Below, piece after piece: positions 1-8,703 of a DNA stretch of 64,000 nucleotides. Position 1 is the stretch's first letter. Each line of letters begins with the position of its first letter. Under the pieces are notes generated by a model. The model did not search any database and was not told where the DNA came from. It worked only from the letters and a program-made list of their open reading frames with translations. Origin of the DNA: Kitasatospora sp. GAS204B (GTDB lineage: Bacteria > Actinomycetota > Actinomycetes > Streptomycetales > Streptomycetaceae); assembly GCF_029892155.1 (NCBI RefSeq), contig NZ_JARZAG010000007.1:186001-250000 (forward strand), read 5' to 3'. A program made the position numbers and the translations under genes.

Positions 1-602
1 GGCGCCCGGCCACCACCCACTGGCGCTACACCGAGCGCTTCGCCCAGCTCTTCCCACGCGTGCGACTGGACCCCGACGTGCTCTACGTGGACGACGGCGA
101 TGTGCTCACCTCCGGCGGGGTGGCCGCCGGGGTGGACCTCTGCCTGCACATGGTGCGCCGCGACCACGGCAGCGCGGTGGCCAACCAGGTGGCCCGCACC
201 TGCCTGGTGCCGCCGTGGCGCGACGGCGGGCAGCGGCAGTACGTCGACCTGCCCACCCCGAGCGGCAACACCGGCGACAGCACGGCGGCGGTGCGCGACT
301 GGGCGCTGCGGCACCTGGACGAACCGCTGACGCTGCGCCAGCTCGCCGAGCGGGCCCGGATGAGCGTGCGCACCTTCACCCGGCGGTTCCGCGAGGAGAC
401 CGGGAGCAGCCCGGGACAGTGGCTGACCGTGCAGCGCACCGCGCTGGCCCGCGAGTTGCTGGAGCGCACCGAACTGAGCATCGACCAGGTGGCCCGGCGG
501 TCCGGGTTCGGCACGGCGGCCTCGTTGCGACTGCAGCTGCGCGAGCGGCTGGACCTGGCGCCGAGCGCCTACCGGCGGACCTTCCGCACACCGGCCGGCT
601 GA
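1..602 (+). CDS. GlxA-family AraC-type transcriptional regulator (3' part)
   Basis: The frame is open from base 3, so the start lies upstream of the window. The first visible residues (TTHWRYTERFAQLFP, then a DGDVLTSGGVAAGVDLCLH stretch) match the end of the DJ-1/PfpI-like domain of GlxA-type regulators, where TSGG and AGVDL sit near the pseudo-active site. The last ~100 residues form a double helix-turn-helix AraC domain (LTLRQLAERARMSVRTFTRRF and LSIDQVARRSGF). It probably represses or activates a neighbouring metabolic gene; the target lies outside the window. Confidence 0.88.
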   Translation, partial: RPATTHWRYTERFAQLFPRVRLDPDVLYVDDGDVLTSGGVAAGVDLCLHMVRRDHGSAVANQVARTCLVPPWRDGGQRQYVDLPTPSGNTGDSTAAVRDWALRHLDEPLTLRQLAERARMSVRTFTRRFREETGSSPGQWLTVQRTALARELLERTELSIDQVARRSGFGTAASLRLQLRERLDLAPSAYRRTFRTPAG

Positions 603-941
603 GCGGCGCCGGCACGAAGCTCGGTGGAGGACTCGCCGCAAAGCACGGCGGCCGCGCCGGGCGTTCCTGACCCGGGCGGCCACCGGTACGGGCCCTGACC
701 CGCACGCGGCGCTCCGCACTCGCCAAGGCTGCGGCGACCGACCCGGCCCGAAAGCCCGATCCCCCAAGCCACCTGGTCCTTGGCGTCCCCTCGCGACGGA
801 GAGCTGACCCAACAGTGATCAGCTGGATACGACACGTCAATGGCTTGTCCGAAATTCGGAATGGTTGCGCTCCGTTTCGGCCGGGGCAACGGCACAATCC
901 GGCCGTCAGGCCGTCAGGTCCCCGACGTCAGGCCGCCGGCG
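603..941. other. Convergent intergenic region, no gene seen
   Basis: This gap separates two genes that converge on it. Open frames here are GC-rich shadows without a ribosome site or recognisable protein. The right end (about 902-950) repeats the decamer CGTCAGGCCG several times just before the stop of the ATPase gene. No clear terminator hairpin with a tail was found. Confidence 0.4.
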
Positions 942-1391
942 TCAGGCCGTCAACGCCCCGGAGGCGTGCCCCGACTGGACCGACTCTCCGCAGCCCGCCC
1001 CGTCCCGGTCGATCTCGCACCAGACCAACTTGCCCGAGCCCTGCGGATACCAGCCCCAGCGCGCGCAGAGCAGCTCGACCAGCTCCAGGCCCCGCCCGTT
1101 GGTGGCCGCCGCGCTCGCGTGCCGGGGCGCGGGCGCGGTGCAGCAGGCGTCGGCCACCTCCACCCGCAGCGGCGCCGTGTCCGGCGGCCAGCAGAGCCGC
1201 AGCACGGCGGGGCGCCCGGTGTGCACCACCGCGTTGGTCACCAGCTCGGAGACCACCAGCACCAGCGCCTCGGCGAACGACGCGTCCGGGGCCGCCCCGA
1301 AGGCGAGCACCTGCGCGCGGACCCATCGGCGGGCCCGGCCGACCTCGACGGGGTCGGGCGCCACCGCCAGCTGTACCTGAAGCACCTGCAC
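942..1391 (-). CDS. ATP-binding protein of the RsbW/SpoIIAB anti-sigma kinase-like family
   Basis: A 149-residue single-domain GHKL/HATPase_c protein. The N-box is visible in VVSELVTNAVVHTG, the G1-like region in VADACC, and the C-terminal strand in GRGLELVELLCARWGW. Streptomycetes carry dozens of such short proteins, some of which bind anti-anti-sigma factors or phosphorylate them. The GTG at 1391 was chosen because GGTGGAG lies 5 nt upstream and because the longer frame (to 1559) adds 56 non-conserved residues. It is divergent from the ECF sigma gene at 1614, so a link to sigma control is possible but not shown. Confidence 0.85.
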   Translation of the reverse strand: MQVLQVQLAVAPDPVEVGRARRWVRAQVLAFGAAPDASFAEALVLVVSELVTNAVVHTGRPAVLRLCWPPDTAPLRVEVADACCTAPAPRHASAAATNGRGLELVELLCARWGWYPQGSGKLVWCEIDRDGAGCGESVQSGHASGALTA

Positions 1392-1613
1392 CGCTCCACC
1401 ACCTGCTGCCTGACGAGCTACCGGTAGGACTGTCCTCGACGTCGGTCGGTGTGTGCACCGGCGTGACGAACCTACCGCTCCGGCCCCGGTGACCAGCGGC
1501 GGCCACGCGGCGAAACCACCCGTGCGACATATGTCCAGCCGCCCTCGAACACGCCCCACAGCTCTTCGGATAAAAGGCCCTCGGAGCCGCCGGGCCCGCT
1601 ATACCGTGGAGTC

Positions 1614-2111
1614 ATGACCGCACCGGACTGGGACCAGCAGATGCGGTCGCGGTTGGCCCGTGGCGAGGAGAGCGCCCTCGGCGAGCTCTACGACCAGCTC
1701 GCGCCGTTGGTGCACGGCCTGGCCTGGCGGATCCTGGGCGACGAGGCGGCCGCGGCACAGCTCACCCGCGAGGTCTTCGGCCATCTCTGGGAGCACCCGG
1801 AGGAGTTCGACCCCGAGCTGCGCTCGCTGCGCTCCTGGGTCGGCGAACTCACCCGTCGGCACGCCGTGGAGCGGCTGCGCCGAGCCGACCTGGGCGAGGC
1901 CGAGATCGACGACCGGACCGCCGACGCCCAGGTGCAGTACGTGGTGGCCGCGTTGCCGCTGCCGCTGCGCGAGACCCTGGAGACCACCTGGCTGGACGGC
2001 CGGACCTACCAGGAGACCGCCCGGCGCCTGGGCATCAGCGAGCAGGCGACCAAGCAGCGCCTGCGCCTGGGCCTGCAGCTGCTGGCCTCGGCACTGGACT
2101 CCGGGTCATGA
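1614..2111 (+). CDS. ECF-type RNA polymerase sigma factor
   Basis: A 165-residue protein with sigma region 2 near the N-terminus (ALGELYDQLAPLVHGLAWRIL) and a region 4 helix-turn-helix at the C-terminus (YQETARRLGISEQATKQRLR). It should direct RNA polymerase to a small stress or envelope regulon. Its stop overlaps the ATG of the next gene (ATGA at 2108-2111), which fits co-expression of a sigma factor with its regulator. A TATACC box lies 8 nt before the ATG with no Shine-Dalgarno sequence, so the transcript may be leaderless. Confidence 0.9.
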   Translation: MTAPDWDQQMRSRLARGEESALGELYDQLAPLVHGLAWRILGDEAAAAQLTREVFGHLWEHPEEFDPELRSLRSWVGELTRRHAVERLRRADLGEAEIDDRTADAQVQYVVAALPLPLRETLETTWLDGRTYQETARRLGISEQATKQRLRLGLQLLASALDSGS

Positions 2112-2128
2112 TGGCGGGTCATGATGGC
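2103..2128 (+). repeat. 13-bp tandem duplication at the sigma/anti-sigma junction
   Basis: GGGTCATGATGGC occurs twice in direct succession (2103-2115 and 2116-2128). It contains the stop of the sigma gene and the overlapping start of the next gene. Because 13 is not a multiple of three, gain or loss of a copy changes which ATG is in frame with the downstream gene. Confidence 0.9.
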
Positions 2129-3349
2129 GGCAGCTGTGCGGCTGCGGCAGGGGCCGCGGCGATGACGGGAGTTCAGCTCGTGCGGACGGAGCAGGAACAC
2201 GAGGTGCTGCGCGGCCTGCTCGGCGCCTGGGCGCTGCAGGCCTGCCTGCCCGAGGAGGGTGCCGAGCTGGAGCGGCACCTGGCCGACTGCCCGGACTGCG
2301 CCGAGGAGGGCGAACGGCTGCGCCGGGCCGCCGCCCGGCTGCGCGCCGACGACCCGCTGGACCAGCCGGACGGGCTGCGCCAGCAGGTGCTCGACTTCTG
2401 CCTGACCCGCCGCGCGGCCGACCGCCCGCTCGCCCCGTGGGCCGCCCCGTACGCGGCGGAGACCGCCAAGCTGGACGCGCTGCTGCGCGACCTGGGCCCG
2501 GCCGAGTGGCAGGAGGTGGCCGAACTGCCCTGGCACGGCGGGGTGCCCAGACGCCGCCCGGCCGAGGTGCTCTGCCATCTGGCCGCGGTGGACGGGCTGC
2601 TCGCCCAGGCGCTCGGCCTGCCCGATCCGGTGCCGGATGGTGCGCCGCGGGTGCCCGCGCAGGGCGGCGACCGCGCGGAGCCGGCCGATCCGTTCCGCGA
2701 ACTGCTGGACCGCACCGATCGACTGACCCGGGCCCAGGCCGGCGCCACCCCGGCGGCGGTGCGCGCGCTCTGGCGGGCGCAGACCCAGGCGGTGCTGCGC
2801 GAGATCGGCCCTGCCGCCGCCGAGGCGCCGGTGGACTACGGCTTCGCCCGGTTCGCGGTCCGCGACGCCTTCATCGACCGGGCCTTCGAGACCTGGATCC
2901 ACGGCGATGACGTGGCCCGCGCGGTCGACTACCCGTACGCCGTCCCGGCCCCGCCGCACCTGCGGCAGATGGTCGACCTGGCCGCCCGGATGCTGCCCGG
3001 CGCCCTGGCCGGCCGGCGGCGGCACGCCTACACGGGCCCGGCCCCGAGCGCGGGCGCGGCCCGCACGCTGCGGCTGGTGATCGAGGGCCCGGCCAACGGC
3101 GAGTGGCTGATCCCGCTGGACGGCCCGCCGCCGACCGGCACCGTGCGGGCCGACGAAGCGACGGCCGACGAAGGGACGCGCGACGAAGCAATGCGCGACC
3201 CGGTCGCCGAACTGGTGATCGACGGCGTGGAATTCTGCCAACTCGCGGCCGCGCACCGGGACCCGGCGCACCTGCCGGTCGGCGAGTACGGCGACCGGGA
3301 GGCGATCCGCGAACTGCTGGCGGCGGTACCGCTGCTGTCGCGCCCCTGA
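2108..3349 (+). CDS. Zinc-finger anti-sigma-like protein with maleylpyruvate isomerase N-terminal-type domain
   Basis: The N-terminal part carries an H-x3-C-x2-C zinc motif (LERHLADCPDC) typical of ZAS-type anti-sigma factors. The remainder resembles the mycothiol-dependent maleylpyruvate isomerase/DinB-like fold (helical bundle with a central FARFAVRDAFIDRAFETWIHGDDVARA segment). Actinobacteria use such two-domain proteins beside ECF sigma genes, probably to sequester the sigma factor and sense thiol or other signals. The start is uncertain: ATG 2108 gives ATGA coupling, but residues 1-18 are low-complexity and ATG 2162 is a plausible alternative. Confidence 0.82.
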   Translation: MMAGHDGGSCAAAAGAAAMTGVQLVRTEQEHEVLRGLLGAWALQACLPEEGAELERHLADCPDCAEEGERLRRAAARLRADDPLDQPDGLRQQVLDFCLTRRAADRPLAPWAAPYAAETAKLDALLRDLGPAEWQEVAELPWHGGVPRRRPAEVLCHLAAVDGLLAQALGLPDPVPDGAPRVPAQGGDRAEPADPFRELLDRTDRLTRAQAGATPAAVRALWRAQTQAVLREIGPAAAEAPVDYGFARFAVRDAFIDRAFETWIHGDDVARAVDYPYAVPAPPHLRQMVDLAARMLPGALAGRRRHAYTGPAPSAGAARTLRLVIEGPANGEWLIPLDGPPPTGTVRADEATADEGTRDEAMRDPVAELVIDGVEFCQLAAAHRDPAHLPVGEYGDREAIRELLAAVPLLSRP

Positions 3350-3362
3350 CCCTGGACAGGGC

Positions 3363-4244
3363 CTACGCGAAGACGACCGTCCGCGTCCCGTCCAGCAGCA
3401 CCCGGTGCTCGCTGTGCCACTTCACCGCGCGGGCCAGCGCCTGGCACTCCACGTCCCGGCCGATGGCGACCAGTTGGTCCGGCGTCACGTCGTGCCGCAC
3501 CCGGGCCACCTCCTGCTCGATGATCGGCCCCTCGTCCAGGTCGGCGGTCACGTAGTGGGCGGTCGCACCGATCAGCTTCACGCCCCGCACGTGCGCCTGG
3601 TGGTACGGCTTGGCGCCCTTGAAGCTCGGCAGGAAGGAGTGGTGGATGTTGATCACGCGGCCGGAGAGCGCCTTGCACAGGTCGTCCGAGAGCACCTGCA
3701 TGTAGCGGGCCAGCACCACCAGCTCGACGCCCTCGGCCTCGACCAGGTCGAGCAGTTGCCGCTCGGCCTGCGCCTTGGTCTCCCGGGTGACCGGCAGGTG
3801 CACGAAGCGGACGCCGTAGGAGGCGGTCAGCTCCTCGAAGTCGGTGTGGTTGGAGACCACCGCGACGATCTCCACCGGCAGCGCGCCGATCGAGGTACGG
3901 AACAGCAGGTCGTTCAGGCAGTGCCCGAACTTGCTGACCATCAGCACCACCCGCATCTTCGCCTCGGCCGGGTGGATCTCCCACTCCATCCCGAACGAGG
4001 CGCCGATCGCCACGAAGCTGGCCCGCAGGCCCTCCAGGCTCACCGGCTTCTCGGCCGCGAAGTGCACCCGCATGAAGAAGAGCCCGCTGTCGGGGTCCCG
4101 GTCGCCGAACTGCTGGCTGTCGATGATGTTGCAGCCGGTCATGAAGAGATAGCTGGAGACCGCGTGGACGATCCCCTGCCGGTCCGGGCAGGAGATGGTC
4201 AGCACGTACTGGATCGGCTCGGTCGCGGTCTGCTGCTCCACCAC
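3363..4244 (-). CDS. purU: Formyltetrahydrofolate deformylase
   Basis: Hydrolyses 10-formyl-THF to formate and THF, supplying formate and balancing one-carbon pools. An N-terminal ACT domain (YVLTISCPDRQGIVHAVS) is followed by a formyltransferase-fold domain with the catalytic-region motif INIHHSFLPSF and the distal GATAHYVTADLDEGPIIEQ. GTG at 4244 was chosen, giving 293 residues, the usual size, with GAAGGA 5 nt upstream; the frame continues to 4319 but adds unconserved sequence. It converges on the preceding gene with only a 13-bp gap. Confidence 0.95.
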   Translation of the reverse strand: MVEQQTATEPIQYVLTISCPDRQGIVHAVSSYLFMTGCNIIDSQQFGDRDPDSGLFFMRVHFAAEKPVSLEGLRASFVAIGASFGMEWEIHPAEAKMRVVLMVSKFGHCLNDLLFRTSIGALPVEIVAVVSNHTDFEELTASYGVRFVHLPVTRETKAQAERQLLDLVEAEGVELVVLARYMQVLSDDLCKALSGRVINIHHSFLPSFKGAKPYHQAHVRGVKLIGATAHYVTADLDEGPIIEQEVARVRHDVTPDQLVAIGRDVECQALARAVKWHSEHRVLLDGTRTVVFA

Positions 4245-4332
4245 TTGGTCCTTCGGGGTCGCCCGGCTGTGAGACCGCCCGGGACTCGGGGGGCGGTCCG
4301 AATCCGTCAAGGGTGGCACAGCCGGGTGCCGG

Positions 4333-4770
4333 TCAGCCGATCCGGGTGAGGATCCTCAGCACTTCGAGCGAACGAGGCGGCAGCTGCGGGTCCTCGCCGT
4401 CGTTGAGCGCCAGCAGTTCGTGCGCGGCCCAGGCCGCCGCGACCGCGTCCGGCCAGTCGGGATGCCCGAGATAGGCGGCCGCCGGGGCGTCCGCGCCGAC
4501 CTCGTGCAGGATCCGCAGCACGCGCAGCACGGCGGCGTCCACCAGGGCCGCCTCGGCGGCGTCCCGCACGACGGTGCCCACGTACTTCTCGGCCGACCAG
4601 CGGTCCAGCCAGCTGTCCTCGACCAGGCGGTAGACGGCGTCGGTCACATCTCCGTAGCCCGGTCGACCGCCCGCCCAGTAGTCCTGCTGGAAAGTGGGGT
4701 CGGCGAGCATGTGCAGGGCTGAGCGCAACCGGGCGCGCCAGCGCCACCAGGGCAGATCGTTGAGCGGCAT
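4333..4770 (-). CDS. Conserved actinobacterial hypothetical protein
   Basis: About 145 residues from ATG 4770, starting MPLNDLPWWRWRARLRSALHML. A conserved-looking core reads YGDVTDAVYRLVEDSW and EKYVGTVVRDAAEAALVDAAV. It is soluble and mostly helical, with no catalytic motif I recognise. From memory, orthologues sit beside purU in streptomycetes. Upstream ATGs at 4779, 4851 and 4899 are in frame and possible, but those residues are Ser/Arg-rich and poorly protein-like. Function unknown. Confidence 0.65.
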   Translation of the reverse strand: MPLNDLPWWRWRARLRSALHMLADPTFQQDYWAGGRPGYGDVTDAVYRLVEDSWLDRWSAEKYVGTVVRDAAEAALVDAAVLRVLRILHEVGADAPAAAYLGHPDWPDAVAAAWAAHELLALNDGEDPQLPPRSLEVLRILTRIG

Positions 4771-5008
4771 GCCGCCCATGGTGCTCGAGCGGCGCCCCGG
4801 ACGAGAAGGGTTTCGTGGAGAGCTGTTCGAAGATTCTGTGCTGACCGCCATGGGCAACGATCGTACGTTCCCGTCCGAACGGGATCTACACGCGTTCACA
4901 AATCGTGTTCATCTCACGTTTGCCGACTGTACGGATTTCCGCCCTCTGGCCGTGTGAACCCCCATCAAAGCTGTTGGCGTACCCGTCGACGGCAAGGGGA
5001 GAGCCACG

Positions 5009-6322
5009 ATGACTCGAACACCTGGGCCGCGGCCCGGCCGGACCACGCGCGGTCGCGCGGTGGGGCTGGCCGCCACCGCGGCGCTGCTCCCCGCGCTGCT
5101 CGCCACCTCGGGCTGCGGCGGTTCGGCCGCCGCCGGCACCGACCAGGCCGAACTGACCGTGATGACCTGGGCACCGGCCAACACCGGGTCGACCGACCGG
5201 CCCGGGATGACCACGCTGGCCACCGCGATCGGCGACACCGTCAACGCCCAGGGCGGGGTGGCCGGGCACCGGCTCAAGGTGCTGACCTGCAACGAGCACA
5301 ACACCGCCGACGGTGCCACCGCCTGCGCCGCCCAGGCCGTGGCGGCCGGCGCGGTCGCGGTGATCGGCTCCTACAGCCAGTACGGCGAAGCCTTCATGCC
5401 GCAGCTGTCGGCCAAGGGCATCCCGTACATCGGCGGCTACGGCCTCTCCAGCCCCGAGTTCACCAGCCCGATCTCCTACCCCGTGGCCGGCGGCACCCCC
5501 GCGCTGATCGCCGGCAGCGGGCGGCAGTTGGTCGCGGCCGGCTGCCGGACGGTGGCCCTGATCCGGCCCGACACCCCGGTCGGCGACACCCTGGTCGGCG
5601 CGCTGGCCGCCGCGCTGGCCCCGGACAACGTCAAGCTGACCGACGTCCCGGCCAGGGAGACCTCCTCCGACTTCACCGCCCAGGCCCAGCAGGCGATCGG
5701 CGCCGACCGGCCCGGCAACTGCGTCACCGCCGCGCTCAGCCCGGTCCCCACCGTCAACCTGCTGGACGCGCTGCGCCGCCAGCCGCGCCAGAACACCCGG
5801 CTCGCCTCGGTGATCGGCAGCTTCCAGCAGTCCGTGGTGGACTCCACCGGCGGCGACAGCGGCCCGCTGGCCGACGCCTACGCGACCGGCTGGTACCCGC
5901 CGGAGGTGTCCAAGGTCTGGGACCCGCTGCGCGCGGTGGTGAACGGCCGGGCCGCCGCCGGGCTGGCCAGCATCGACGTCTCCGACCCCGGGGTGGAGAC
6001 CACCTGGGTCGCCTACCAGGTCTTCCTCCAGTCCGTGCAGCGGCTGGGCGACCAGCCGGTGACCGCGACGGCGCTGCGCGGCGAACTGGACGGCGGCACG
6101 CCGATCAACACCGGCGGCGCCACCCCGCCGCTCAGCTGGGGGCTGACCAGCATGCTCGCCAGCGCCGACACACCGCGGCTGGTGAACACCTCGGTCACCT
6201 TCCAGCAGGTGAAGAACGGACGGCTGGCCGAGCCGCAGCCGGGCTTCGTGGACGTGCGCTGGGTGCTGACCGGCGGCAAGCCGCCGGCCGGCCCCGGGAC
6301 GCCCACACCGCTGCCGTCCTGA
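5009..6322 (+). CDS. ABC transporter substrate-binding lipoprotein (branched-chain amino acid/Leu-Ile-Val type)
   Basis: A signal peptide with a twin-Arg-rich start, a hydrophobic stretch and a lipobox (LATSGC) places the mature protein on the outer face of the membrane. The rest is a type I periplasmic-binding fold (receptor family Peripla_BP_6): TLATAIGDTVNAQGGVAGHRLKV and AVAVIGSYSQYGEAFMPQL are typical. No permease or ATPase gene is adjacent, so it is an orphan receptor, and its ligand cannot be read from sequence. AGGGGAG precedes the ATG by 6 nt. Confidence 0.88.
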   Translation: MTRTPGPRPGRTTRGRAVGLAATAALLPALLATSGCGGSAAAGTDQAELTVMTWAPANTGSTDRPGMTTLATAIGDTVNAQGGVAGHRLKVLTCNEHNTADGATACAAQAVAAGAVAVIGSYSQYGEAFMPQLSAKGIPYIGGYGLSSPEFTSPISYPVAGGTPALIAGSGRQLVAAGCRTVALIRPDTPVGDTLVGALAAALAPDNVKLTDVPARETSSDFTAQAQQAIGADRPGNCVTAALSPVPTVNLLDALRRQPRQNTRLASVIGSFQQSVVDSTGGDSGPLADAYATGWYPPEVSKVWDPLRAVVNGRAAAGLASIDVSDPGVETTWVAYQVFLQSVQRLGDQPVTATALRGELDGGTPINTGGATPPLSWGLTSMLASADTPRLVNTSVTFQQVKNGRLAEPQPGFVDVRWVLTGGKPPAGPGTPTPLPS

Positions 6323-6382
6323 CCTGACCCCGGCCTCGCACCCTGACGGCCTGACACCCTGACGCCCTGGCGGCCCGGCCGG

Positions 6383-7738
6383 TCAGAGTGGCGGGGCCGC
6401 CGGGGCCGGGCCGAGCGTGGTGGTGCCCGGCGCGGCCTGGTGGCCCAGGCCGCTGCGGTAGACGTCCAGCGCGGCCTCCAGACGCCCGGTGCGGCGCAGC
6501 AGGTCGCCCAGCAGGCGGCACAGGTCGGCCAGGTCGGCCGTCGCGCCCGCGCCCTGCAGCAGTTCCAGCGCCGCCCGGTAGTGCGCCTCCGCCGCACCCG
6601 GCTCGCCGCGCTCCTCGGCGAGCCGGCCCAGCAGGCGGTGCGCGGCGCCGCCGTGCACCGCGCCGCGCCCCGGGTGCAGCGAGTCGAGCAGGTCGGCCAG
6701 CAGCGCCACCGCCTCGTCCGGCCGCCCTGCGCGGCGTAGCACGTCGGCCAGTTCGACGTCGATCTGCTGGAGGTAGAGGGTGGTCCGCCCCTGTGCCAGC
6801 AGCTCGCGGGCGGTGCGCAGTTCGCGCTCGGCGGCAGCCAACTCGCCGTCCTGGGCCCGCAGGTAGCCGCGCATCCAGTGGCAGTGCGCGAGTTCGGTGC
6901 GGATCCGCAGCTGCTGGTAGAGCTCCTGGGCCTTGGCCAGCGAGGCCTCGGCCTCGGCCGCCCGGCCCTCGGCGAGCAGGGTGCGGGCCACGCCCCGGTG
7001 CAGCCGGGCCACCAGCGCCGGGTCGTCGACCCGCGGGGCCAGCGCCAGGGCGAGTTCGGCGGCCTGCGCGGCCCGGCGGTGGGCGCCCAGGTCCATGTAC
7101 GGAGCGATCACCGCGGAGTAGAGCAGCAGCAGCGCCTGCGGGTCGGCCAGGCCGCCGGTGTTGAGCTGGTCGATCGCGCTCTCCAGCAGGTAGCACGAGT
7201 ACCGCAGGTCGCCCGCGAGCAGGTGGGCCACCGCCCGGCCGCGCAGGGCCGGCACCCGCTGCGGCAGCGGGGCGTCCCGGAGCAGCTCCTCGACCGCCTG
7301 GAAGTGCTCGATGGCCTGGTCGAGTTCGCCGGTGTCCAGGGCGCAGTCGCCGCGGCCGAGCAGCGCCGCCGCGTGCTGCTCGGCCAGGCCGTGCCGCTCG
7401 GCCTCGGCGGCCAGCGCGGCGAAGCGGACGGCGGCCTCGGCGGGCTCGCCGGCGCAGAGCAGTTGGCGTGCCTCGGCCAGGCGCAGGCCGAGCTCGGCGG
7501 CCAGGTGCGGCGGGCGCCCGGTGACGAGCTGCTCGACGCTGACCCCGAGCCGGTCCGCGAGGTGGCGCAGCGCGGTCTCGGACGGGCGGACCTTGCCCGC
7601 CTCCAGGGTGGAGATGTACGCGGCGGTGTAGTCGGGCTCCGCCAGGGCGCGCTGGGTCAGGCCCCGCTCGGTGCGCAGCCGCAGCACCCGGGGGCCGATG
7701 CCGGCGCGGTCGGTCGGCTCGTCGTTCATGGTCGTCAC
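6383..7738 (-). CDS. XRE-family helix-turn-helix regulator with TPR domain
   Basis: An N-terminal XRE HTH (LRTERGLTQRALAEPDYTAAYISTLEAGKVRPSE) is followed by ~370 residues of TPR-like helical pairs ending before a Pro/Ala tail. This is the architecture of peptide- or protein-sensing regulators. The gene is divergent from the secreted neprosin protein, and the shared 130-bp spacer holds a good palindrome (7790-7819), so autoregulation and control of that gene are likely. The start is GTG 7738, with a TACCCT -10-like box 8 nt upstream; ATG 7729 is an alternative. Confidence 0.85.
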   Translation of the reverse strand: MTTMNDEPTDRAGIGPRVLRLRTERGLTQRALAEPDYTAAYISTLEAGKVRPSETALRHLADRLGVSVEQLVTGRPPHLAAELGLRLAEARQLLCAGEPAEAAVRFAALAAEAERHGLAEQHAAALLGRGDCALDTGELDQAIEHFQAVEELLRDAPLPQRVPALRGRAVAHLLAGDLRYSCYLLESAIDQLNTGGLADPQALLLLYSAVIAPYMDLGAHRRAAQAAELALALAPRVDDPALVARLHRGVARTLLAEGRAAEAEASLAKAQELYQQLRIRTELAHCHWMRGYLRAQDGELAAAERELRTARELLAQGRTTLYLQQIDVELADVLRRAGRPDEAVALLADLLDSLHPGRGAVHGGAAHRLLGRLAEERGEPGAAEAHYRAALELLQGAGATADLADLCRLLGDLLRRTGRLEAALDVYRSGLGHQAAPGTTTLGPAPAAPPL

Positions 7739-7777
7739 GCTCGCACAGGGTATTGCGGGGCGGGTCTGGCGGCACTA

Positions 7778-7830
7778 GCTTAACCGCCAATGTAAGTGGA
7801 TGTGTAAACACACTTACATCAAGGCTTAAC
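7778..7830. promoter_or_regulatory. Palindromic operator candidate in divergent spacer
   Basis: A perfect 9-bp inverted repeat, ATGTAAGTG (7790-7798) and CACTTACAT (7811-7819), has a 12-bp AT-richer spacer. It is framed by a direct repeat GCTTAAC at 7778-7784 and 7824-7830. It lies between the XRE-TPR regulator and the neprosin-like secreted gene, where an operator for that regulator is expected. Confidence 0.6.
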
Positions 7831-7869
7831 AGCGCGCTCCCCCACTCGCCCGACCGGAACGGAACCCCC

Positions 7870-8691
7870 ATGCGCATACGCCAGGCCCTCATCAGCGGTG
7901 CCACCACGCTCGCCGCCGCCCTCAGCCTGCTGGCCGCCGCCCCCACGGCCCAGGCCACCGCCGCCCCCAGCCCCGCCCCGCTCGGTCCGCCGCTGGTCAG
8001 CGGCAGCGGCCCGGTCTGCTGGTTCGGCGCCTGCTACGACTACGTGTCCGGTCGCCAGGTCACCGACACCGCCGGGGCGACCGTGCGGATGCTCCAGGCC
8101 GCGCCCGCGATCAAGCCCGGGGACACCGACTCGCACTCGCTGCAGGAACTGGCGCTGCAGTCCGGCGACCAGAAGTCCACCGTGGAGATCGGCTGGACCG
8201 TGGACTTCGGGCTGAACGGCGACGTGCTGCCGCACCTGTTCGTCTACCACTGGGTGGACGGCGCGACCAGCTGCTACAACGGCTGCGGCTTCGTCCAGGT
8301 CTCCCGGACCGCCAAGGCGGGCATGGCGCTGCGGCCGGGCACACCCGCCCGGTTCAGCATCCAGAACGTGGGCGGCGACTGGTGGGTCTTCTACAACGAG
8401 AAGGCGGTCGGCTACTTCCCCGGCTCGCTCTGGAACGGGACCTACACCCGGGCGCAGATGGTCACCGCGTTCGGCGAGGTGGCGCACGCCAGTGGCAGCA
8501 CCTGCGAGCAGATGGGCGACGGCCGCTTCCCCGCCTCGCACGGCTCGGGCTGGATCTCCGACTTCCACCTGCTCGGCGCCACCGACCGCGCCAAGCTCAC
8601 GGTCACCGCGACCAGCCCGGCCCTGTACGCGGCGGGCCAGGTCACGCCGACCTCGTTCCACCTCGGCGGCCCGGGCACCGGCCCCTGCTGA
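7870..8691 (+). CDS. Secreted neprosin-domain protein
   Basis: A 273-residue exported protein. A Sec signal peptide spans residues ~1-30 (MRIRQALISGATTLAAALSL, with an AQA-type cleavage site). The mature part matches the neprosin (DUF239) domain: VEIGWTVDFG, LFVYHWVDG, CYNGCGFVQVS, then the C-terminal module WWVFYNEKAVGYFPGSLWN and SHGSGWISDFHL. Plant neprosin is a glutamic prolyl endopeptidase; whether this protein cleaves peptides is inference. ATG 7870 was preferred over the longer frame from 7753 because the signal peptide begins there. Confidence 0.82.
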   Translation: MRIRQALISGATTLAAALSLLAAAPTAQATAAPSPAPLGPPLVSGSGPVCWFGACYDYVSGRQVTDTAGATVRMLQAAPAIKPGDTDSHSLQELALQSGDQKSTVEIGWTVDFGLNGDVLPHLFVYHWVDGATSCYNGCGFVQVSRTAKAGMALRPGTPARFSIQNVGGDWWVFYNEKAVGYFPGSLWNGTYTRAQMVTAFGEVAHASGSTCEQMGDGRFPASHGSGWISDFHLLGATDRAKLTVTATSPALYAAGQVTPTSFHLGGPGTGPC

Positions 8692-8703
8692 CGGCTACGA
8701 GCG

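Noticed and set aside
603-941. Genes on either strand in the convergent gap
   Set aside because: Open frames lack ribosome sites, conserved composition and recognisable products.
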